From contig JBIIIP010000094.1 in assembly GCA_044234625.1 (NCBI GenBank), positions 1 through 11,905 on the forward strand: a DNA stretch of 11,905 bases, read 5' to 3'. This stretch comes from CACORA01 sp044234625. Lineage in GTDB: Bacteria; Planctomycetota; Planctomycetia; Pirellulales; UBA1268. A program made the translations under genes and the position numbers. Numbering within the stretch: position 1 is the stretch's first letter; each line of letters begins with the position of its first letter. Shown here one piece after another: positions 8,201 to 11,905 of the stretch. The notes below the pieces were generated by a model. The model worked only from the letters and a program-made list of their open reading frames with translations, was not told the DNA's origin and did no database searches.

Positions 8201-8610
8201 CGATCGATCTGCCGGGGGGCGGCACGGCCCGCATCGAGAAAGACGACGTGATCGTGCGCACGACCGCGCGGGATGGCTGGGCGGCGGCGGAGAGCCCGCA
8301 CGCCGTCGTCGTCGTGGCCAGCCAGTTGACTCCCGAACTCGTGGCTGAGGGGCTGGTCCGCGAAGTGGTGCATGCGATCCAGTCGCAGCGGAAGACCCTC
8401 GACCTGGAATTCACCGACCGCATCGAACTGGCGTTCGACACGGCGTCGGCCGACCTCCGCACGGCCATCGAATCGCACCTCGACTACGTCGCCGCGGAGA
8501 CGCTGGCCGCCCGGGCCGGATTCGGCAGTCTTGCGGACGGCACCACCGACACCATCGATATCGACGGCCACCCCCTCACGATCCACCTCAAGTGCGCCTC
8601 CGCGACATGA
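5209..8610 (+). CDS. ileS: Isoleucyl-tRNA synthetase, long type 2-like form without the usual zinc cysteines
   Basis: This 1133-residue class I synthetase charges tRNA-Ile in the cytoplasm. It is well above the roughly 940 residues of E. coli IleRS, and its motif style is that of the longer type 2 enzymes. The HIGH motif is HPGH (55-58) and the KMSKS loop is intact (648-652). The CP1 editing domain keeps the Thr-rich WTTTPWTLPSN (Thr228-230) and GTGVVHIAPAFGEVDY with His342 and Asp351, so proofreading of valine should be retained. The anticodon-binding and long C-terminal regions follow. The zinc-binding CPxC and CWRC pairs of relatives are replaced by WPQG (182-185) and CWRA (422-425), and a third pair by CEHT (495-498). 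ATG 5209 is chosen by alignment with the family start; a GTG at 5146 would overlap the promoter. It ends in an ATGA overlap with purN. Confidence 0.98.
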   Translation: MFEPVRGRPDFPVLEKSIAALWKENGTYRKSLDRRRGAKRFVFFEGPPTANGMPHPGHCLTRTIKDLYPRYRTMRGDYCERKAGWDTHGLPVEVEVCKELGIHSKAEIEAFGVEPFIHKCQESVWRYMKEWETLTERIGFWIDLSAAYVTYHQSFVESVWWALAELFNRGLLYQGHKIVWWWPQGGTALSSGEVGQGYRSVADPSVYVAFPLLDDTGLPTRRSLVAWTTTPWTLPSNQFAAVKPDLDYVVLRESGAEDGPEYVVAEPLAASLGEKTKKQFDTVDRMPGAALVGRSYMPPFDTFRPAGGTAAAGLAEGGAAAVAWRVVAADFVTTDSGTGVVHIAPAFGEVDYAVLVAEQARFAAGGGPTLINCVAADGTFTDAFGMGSGRFVKDCDRDITRDIKARGLLVHQEQYVHDYPFCWRADADPLIQYPRQSWFIRTSQFRDEMLANNARIDWLPEHIKDGRFGNFLETNVDWALSRERYWGTPLPIWVCEHTGKMEAVPSYAALLAKPGVSGTDVFAKAKAAQPALSDDLKVHKPYIDAVTYDSPFAPGARMRRVPEVIDCWFDSGAMPFAQWGWPHAGEAEFAAQFPADFISEAIDQTRGWFYSQLAISTLLFGQQAAHPYPHPFKTCIVLGHMLGEDGGKMSKSKRNYREPAEIFDRYGADALRWFFLAGQPPWTSIRYSERAIRESVPEFLLRLWNVYSFFVIYARIDGFNPAAMLAAPGSLDHGDLARAQGWRPVSDRGELDRWMLSELHATAAEMVERLDRYDHFGAAQRLSLLVDAVSNWFVRRSRDRFWAPGKAAPGPACNHDKLDAYWTLYETLLTVARLAAPFVPFVTEAMWRNLAVTPFGTAVPESVHLTDYPSGDGRLVDADLVRRMALVRDVSSLGRAARAAEKLKVRQPLSKVEVILAAATSADEAWLGSHADLVCDELNVKQFEICREPDRYITRSVLPDLKKLGPRLGKDLPRVRDALAKADAAAVLAMLARDGAATIDLPGGGTARIEKDDVIVRTTARDGWAAAESPHAVVVVASQLTPELVAEGLVREVVHAIQSQRKTLDLEFTDRIELAFDTASADLRTAIESHLDYVAAETLAARAGFGSLADGTTDTIDIDGHPLTIHLKCASAT

Positions 8611-9221
8611 CCTCCCCGCTCCGCCTCGCCGTGCTCCTTTCCGGCTCCGGCCGCACGCTTGCGAATCTCCTCGAGTGGATCGCCGAGAAGCGGCTCCAGG
8701 CGGAGATCGTCTGCGTGATCTCCAACAGGCCCGGTGTCCGCGGCCTTGCCATCGCCGAGCGGGCCGGGGTGCCGACCTACGTCCTCCCCCGGGACGGCCA
8801 GCCCCCGGCCGCATGGAGCGACTCGATCTTCGGCGTCTGCCGGGCCCGGCGGGCGGATCTTGTGGTGATGGCGGGCTTTCTCCAACTGGTGGAGATCCCG
8901 GCCGACTTCGCGGGCCGCGTGCTCAACATCCACCCCGCCCTCCTTCCCGCCTTCGGTGGCAAGGGCTTTCACGGGATGCACGTCCACAGGGCCGTCCTGG
9001 AACGCGGCTGCACGGTATCCGGCTGCACGGTGCACCTGGTGGACAATGAATACGACCACGGGCGTATTCTTGTCCAGAAGACGGTGCCTGTGCTCGCGGA
9101 CGACACGGCCGACTCGCTCGCGGCCCGTGTGTTTGCTGCCGAGTGCACGGCATTGCCGGAGGCGATCGCCGCCTTCGGGACGGGGCTGGTCGCCTCCTCA
9201 CTCGGAAAGGCCGTTCGATGA
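8607..9221 (+). CDS. purN: Phosphoribosylglycinamide formyltransferase (GART)
   Basis: This 204-residue enzyme of de novo purine synthesis transfers a formyl group from 10-formyl-tetrahydrofolate to GAR, in the cytoplasm. The N-terminal LLSGSGRTLANL loop binds the GAR phosphate. The catalytic triad of E. coli PurN (Asn106, His108, Asp144) is matched by Asn107 and His109 in NIHPALLP and Asp150 in DNEYDHG. GKGFHGMHVHRAVL between them is the form seen in many bacteria outside the enterics. The length is typical. ATG 8607 overlaps the ileS stop as ATGA, indicating coupled translation; GTG 8592 is an in-frame alternative adding five residues. The gene overlaps the DinB-like gene the same way at its 3' end. 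Placement behind ileS rather than in a pur operon suggests that it follows growth-rate control of ileS instead of purine repression. Confidence 0.95.
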   Translation: MTSPLRLAVLLSGSGRTLANLLEWIAEKRLQAEIVCVISNRPGVRGLAIAERAGVPTYVLPRDGQPPAAWSDSIFGVCRARRADLVVMAGFLQLVEIPADFAGRVLNIHPALLPAFGGKGFHGMHVHRAVLERGCTVSGCTVHLVDNEYDHGRILVQKTVPVLADDTADSLAARVFAAECTALPEAIAAFGTGLVASSLGKAVR

Positions 9222-9733
9222 GCCGTTCGCTGGGCAACATCATCGCCGATTCACTGCAATTATCGATGGGCTACGCGGAGCGGCTGCTCCGTGACGTCCC
9301 GAAGGACCAGTGCGCCCGCTTCGCGCGGGTCGGCGGCGTGGCGGTGGACTCGAATCATCCCGCCTTCATCTACGGCCACCTCAGCCTGTACGCGCCGAAG
9401 GTGCTGTGGCAGCTTTCCGCCCCGACGCCGCCGATCCCCGCGCATTTCGAAAACCTGTTTTCGAAGGATGCTTCCTGCAAGGACGACCCCGATCTCTATC
9501 CGCCCATGGACGACATCACGGCTTTTTTCTTCGAAGGCCATCGGATGCTGTCGGGCGCCCTGCGCAACACGCCGAACGAGGCTTTCGAGAAGCCCAATCC
9601 CGCCGGCGGCAAGATGACGGAACGGTTTCCCACGCTCGGTTCCGTGCACGCTTTCTACTGCGGTGGCCACATCATGATGCACCTCGGGCAGATGAGCGCC
9701 TGGCGCCGGATGATGGGGCTCGGCTCTGCCTGA
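9218..9733 (+). CDS. DinB-like four-helix metal-binding protein
   Basis: This 171-residue protein has the layout of the DinB/YfiT superfamily: an N-terminal helix, then NHPAFIYGHLSLY with His54, and near the C-terminus HIMMHLGQMSAWRRMMG with His131 and His135. These three histidines match the usual metal-binding triad of the fold. The family includes DNA-damage-induced proteins of unknown activity and thiol-dependent transferases (bacillithiol or mycothiol S-transferases, maleylpyruvate isomerase), so function cannot be assigned. It is not related to DNA polymerase IV, which shares the DinB name. No signal peptide is seen. The start ATG 9218 overlaps the purN stop in ATGA. The overlap with two essential housekeeping genes suggests constitutive expression. 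Confidence 0.82.
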   Translation: MSRSLGNIIADSLQLSMGYAERLLRDVPKDQCARFARVGGVAVDSNHPAFIYGHLSLYAPKVLWQLSAPTPPIPAHFENLFSKDASCKDDPDLYPPMDDITAFFFEGHRMLSGALRNTPNEAFEKPNPAGGKMTERFPTLGSVHAFYCGGHIMMHLGQMSAWRRMMGLGSA

Positions 9734-9759
9734 TCGGCCGGGCGTCGTGTGAGCCGGAT

Positions 9760-9788
9760 TTGTGTCGAGCGCCAGGGCGGGCTATGCT
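9760..9788 (+). promoter_or_regulatory. Candidate promoter for the exported hydrolase
   Basis: TTGTGT (9760-9765) and TATGCT (9783-9788) are separated by 17 bases. The -10 ends only 12 bases before ATG 9801, so the transcript would be leaderless or carry a leader of a few bases. This fits the absence of a Shine-Dalgarno sequence ahead of that ATG. Matches to consensus are moderate (three and four of six). Confidence 0.35.
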
Positions 9789-9800
9789 CGCGAAGCCGTG

Positions 9801-10865
9801 ATGAATTCCTCCGGAAACACCCGCCGCACTTTCATGGCCACGACAGCCACGGGCGTCGCCGCCGCCATCGCTCCCCACGCGGCGTCCCGCGGGTCCGATG
9901 CGAAAGCCGGTTCGTCGCCGACGTTCCGGGATCATCTTTTCACCAGCCTCGGCGGCCCGTGGCCGGAGCCCTGTCCGCTCGACCCGCGCCCCCGCGAGGC
10001 CGTGGTGGTCGACGGGCGGCGGATCGAAAGCGGACAACGCGACGGCTACCGGATCGAGTCGATCGACTACTGCGTCGAGCCGGGCGAACGGGTGCCGGCC
10101 CTGCTGCTGATTCCCGACGGCGTCGATACCGCGCGCCCGGCGGCCGCCATCGCCGTCTGGCACCAGCACAACGGAGAGTGGCATTTCGGCAAGAGCGAGC
10201 CGGCCGGCCTTGCCGGCAACCCGATGCATCACACGGGTGTGGCACTGGCGAAGGAGGGCTACGTCGTCCTTTGTCCCGACGCGATGTGCTTCGAGGAGCG
10301 ACGCAGCCCCTACCTCAAGGACGGGCAGTTCGAGAGGTTCGAGTTTCTCCGGCACGTCGTGGCGGGCCGATCGCTGGCGTGGAAGAACATCCTCGACATG
10401 CGGCGGGCGATCGACTTTCTCGTCTCGCGGCCCGAGGTCGACGCCGCGCGGATCGGGTGCTACGGCCATTCCATGGGCTCGACGCACACCTGGCTCGTGG
10501 GCCCGTGGGAAGAACGCCTGAAATGCCTGGTCGGCAACTGCTGTCTTCCCACCTATGCCGCCATCGAGCGCACCCACTTGCTCCATTGCTTTCCCAACTT
10601 CATTCCCGGCATCCACGCCCACGGCGACACTCCCGACATCGCGGCCCTGATCGCACCGCGGCCGCTCCTGCTCAATTTCGGCGAGAGCGACACCGGCTCG
10701 CCGATCGAGGAGGTGCGGACGGGCGTGGCCACGATTGCCCGGGCTTATGCGGAGGCGGGGCGGCCGGAGGCCTTCGATTCCTTCATCGAGCCCGGTGTCG
10801 GACACGTTCTTTCGCCGGCGATGTGGGAGCGCACCCGCGGCTGGTTCACGCGGCACCTGTCCTAA
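9801..10865 (+). CDS. Tat-exported alpha/beta hydrolase (dienelactone hydrolase/acetyl xylan esterase-like)
   Basis: This 354-residue serine hydrolase is predicted to be exported folded. The N-terminus has NTRRTFMAT followed by a hydrophobic Ala/Val/Ile stretch and an Ala-rich cleavage region around residues 25-32, a good twin-arginine signal. The catalytic triad is readable: Ser224 in the nucleophile elbow GHSMGS, Asp297 in GESDTGSP and His335 in GVGHVLS. An HQHNG segment near residue 115 is placed to form the oxyanion region. Such proteins in planctomycetes are often called dienelactone hydrolase or acetyl xylan esterase-like and may remove acyl groups from polysaccharides outside the cytoplasm. 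The substrate is not deducible here. ATG 9801 is chosen because the GTG at 9762 would put the Arg pair about 20 residues in and overlap the promoter. The gene stands alone, with 67 bp before and 98 bp after it. Confidence 0.88.
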   Translation: MNSSGNTRRTFMATTATGVAAAIAPHAASRGSDAKAGSSPTFRDHLFTSLGGPWPEPCPLDPRPREAVVVDGRRIESGQRDGYRIESIDYCVEPGERVPALLLIPDGVDTARPAAAIAVWHQHNGEWHFGKSEPAGLAGNPMHHTGVALAKEGYVVLCPDAMCFEERRSPYLKDGQFERFEFLRHVVAGRSLAWKNILDMRRAIDFLVSRPEVDAARIGCYGHSMGSTHTWLVGPWEERLKCLVGNCCLPTYAAIERTHLLHCFPNFIPGIHAHGDTPDIAALIAPRPLLLNFGESDTGSPIEEVRTGVATIARAYAEAGRPEAFDSFIEPGVGHVLSPAMWERTRGWFTRHLS

Positions 10866-10916
10866 GAGACGGGCGGCGGTTGGACCGTGTGTAGGCTACC
10901 AACGAGGAGCACTGAC

Positions 10917-10944
10917 TTGCAGCCCGCCGGCCGCCCCTTATCTT
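10917..10944 (+). promoter_or_regulatory. Weak candidate promoter in the 98-bp gap before the thioredoxin-fold gene
   Basis: TTGCAG (10917-10922), a 16-base spacer and TATCTT (10939-10944) lie in the 98-bp gap after the hydrolase. The -10 ends 19 bases before GTG 10964. Consensus matches are weak. No terminator hairpin followed by a T run is seen in this gap, so read-through from the hydrolase is also possible. Confidence 0.25.
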
Positions 10945-10963
10945 GGGGGAAGAGGTGCTCCCA

Positions 10964-11905
10964 GTGAATGGTGTCGCGTTTCTCATCTTTTCGTGCGTGC
11001 GTGTTGCGTGCCGGCGGATCGCTCGCGGGGCGGTGCTCGCCGCGGCCCTCGCCCCCTGGCGACTGGACGCCGAAGAAAAAATCACGATCTCCGAGAAGAT
11101 CGATACCGTCATGAAGCAGGCCGCGCGACTGGGCGTGCCGGTCCTCGCGGTGGCCAGCACCGATTCGTGCCGCGAGGGGCCCGTTCTCAAACGGCAGCTG
11201 GCGGGCAATCCCGGTCTGCAGCCCTTCGTCGGCCGGTTCGCGGTGGTCGAGCTCAGGATGAGCGGCGACGACAAATGGGACTGGCTTCGCTGGCAGGATC
11301 ACTTCGACACCCATCGCCGCAACACGCCGCAGGTGTTTGTGGTCCGCGCCGATGGCAGAATGACGTTCTCCGGTGATCCGCCGGCTAACCTGGCCGCGTT
11401 CCTCCGCGAGCAACTCGACCGCAGCGGCCAGCCGATTGCATCGCGGCAGGCCGAGCAGTTCGAAGCCCAGTTGCGGTCGGCAGCCCGGCTCCAAGCGGCT
11501 GGTGACTTGGCCGGGGCGGTGGGAGCCGTGATGCCCGCCGTGCGGATGCCGAGTTTCGCCCAGCCCGTTGTGGACAGCATCGCCTTCCGTGCGAAGTTGG
11601 GCAAGGGACTGCTTGACCGCATCGAGCTGGTGGCGGGGCCACCGGCCGCCGGTGAGCCAGCGTCGGCCGCGGATCAGCTTGCCGCGATGGAGGAGGTCGT
11701 CGCCGCAGCCGAGCAGTTCGGCGCGACGCTGCCCGACGTGGCCCGGGCTGCGAACAAGCGACTTGCGGAACTCAGTCGCGATGCGGCCGGCAAGGAGGTG
11801 GTGCGTCAGGCCCAGCTCCTGCATCGCGCCGCGATGGCCACGCGCCGTGCGCCGGACCGCGGTCTCGCGCTCTACCAGCAGATCATCGCCACGGATGAGG
11901 ACTCA
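10964..11905 (+). CDS. Secreted thioredoxin-fold protein, 3' end beyond the window
   Basis: The frame is open for 314 codons from GTG 10964 to the window edge, so the protein is partial. GTG is supported by AGAGG at 10951-10955, eight bases upstream, within a GGGGGAAGAGG tract. Residues 4-36 look like a signal peptide or signal anchor with an internal basic patch and an AVLAAALAP core. Residues about 39-150 fit a thioredoxin-like fold: a strand PVLAVAST, a SCREG turn at the active-site position (Cys69), and NTPQVFVVRADG whose Thr121-Pro122 matches the cis-Pro loop. The second active-site Cys is absent, so classical disulfide exchange is unlikely. From about residue 155 onward the chain is helical and Ala/Gln/Glu-rich, possibly TPR-like (RGLALYQQII near the edge). 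Activity and partners are unknown. Confidence 0.8.
   Translation, partial: MNGVAFLIFSCVRVACRRIARGAVLAAALAPWRLDAEEKITISEKIDTVMKQAARLGVPVLAVASTDSCREGPVLKRQLAGNPGLQPFVGRFAVVELRMSGDDKWDWLRWQDHFDTHRRNTPQVFVVRADGRMTFSGDPPANLAAFLREQLDRSGQPIASRQAEQFEAQLRSAARLQAAGDLAGAVGAVMPAVRMPSFAQPVVDSIAFRAKLGKGLLDRIELVAGPPAAGEPASAADQLAAMEEVVAAAEQFGATLPDVARAANKRLAELSRDAAGKEVVRQAQLLHRAAMATRRAPDRGLALYQQIIATDEDS

Noticed and set aside
2296..8539. A 19-bp exact match between tldD (2296-2314) and ileS (8521-8539)
   Set aside because: Both encode a FGSLAD-like peptide in the same frame within well-conserved or C-terminal coding sequence. A single short match is consistent with chance and shared codon preference.
9218..9733. 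DNA polymerase IV (dinB) by name similarity
   Set aside because: The protein has 171 residues and a His triad of the DinB/YfiT helical superfamily, with no polymerase motifs.

Overview
The window is a GC-rich bacterial chromosome segment. All ten genes I can support lie on the + strand. Several traits point to a planctomycete, probably Pirellulales-like: strings of short palindromic repeats between genes, a very acidic small protein next to a TPR protein, Tat-type signals on unexpected enzymes, a long type 2-like isoleucyl-tRNA synthetase, and a thioredoxin-fold/helical secreted protein. This assignment is an inference from protein style and repeats. There is no rRNA or other taxonomic marker in the window.

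Left edge (1-557): no convincing gene. It holds two exact-length 100-bp tandem repeats plus a truncated third copy, each folding into two strong hairpins. A second array follows, of about four short palindromes built on CAGACC...GGTCTRT and spaced 31-34 bp apart. A weak candidate promoter precedes the first gene.

Cluster 1 (558-5138): a small acidic hypothetical protein, a TPR protein, a purine nucleoside phosphorylase, and a TldD/TldE metalloprotease pair. The genes are closely spaced (tldD and tldE overlap by 10 bp), so this is probably one transcription unit. The phosphorylase carries substitutions at the two base/5'-OH contact positions that resemble MTA phosphorylase. TldD has a Tat-like N-terminus while TldE has no visible signal.

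Cluster 2 (5130-9733): a plausible sigma70-like promoter, then ileS, purN and a DinB-like gene joined by two ATGA start/stop overlaps. IleRS keeps its catalytic and editing motifs but has lost nearly all the cysteines that bind zinc in relatives.

Right end (9760-11905): a Tat-exported alpha/beta hydrolase with its own candidate promoter very close to the start codon. After it comes the 5' part of a secreted thioredoxin-fold protein that keeps only one active-site cysteine and runs off the window.

The window is mostly housekeeping: translation, purine salvage and synthesis, and peptide processing. I see no defence system, mobile element, CRISPR array or biosynthetic cluster. The points most worth a second look are the repeat arrays, the zinc-less IleRS, the PNP specificity residues and the signal mismatch within the TldD/TldE pair.
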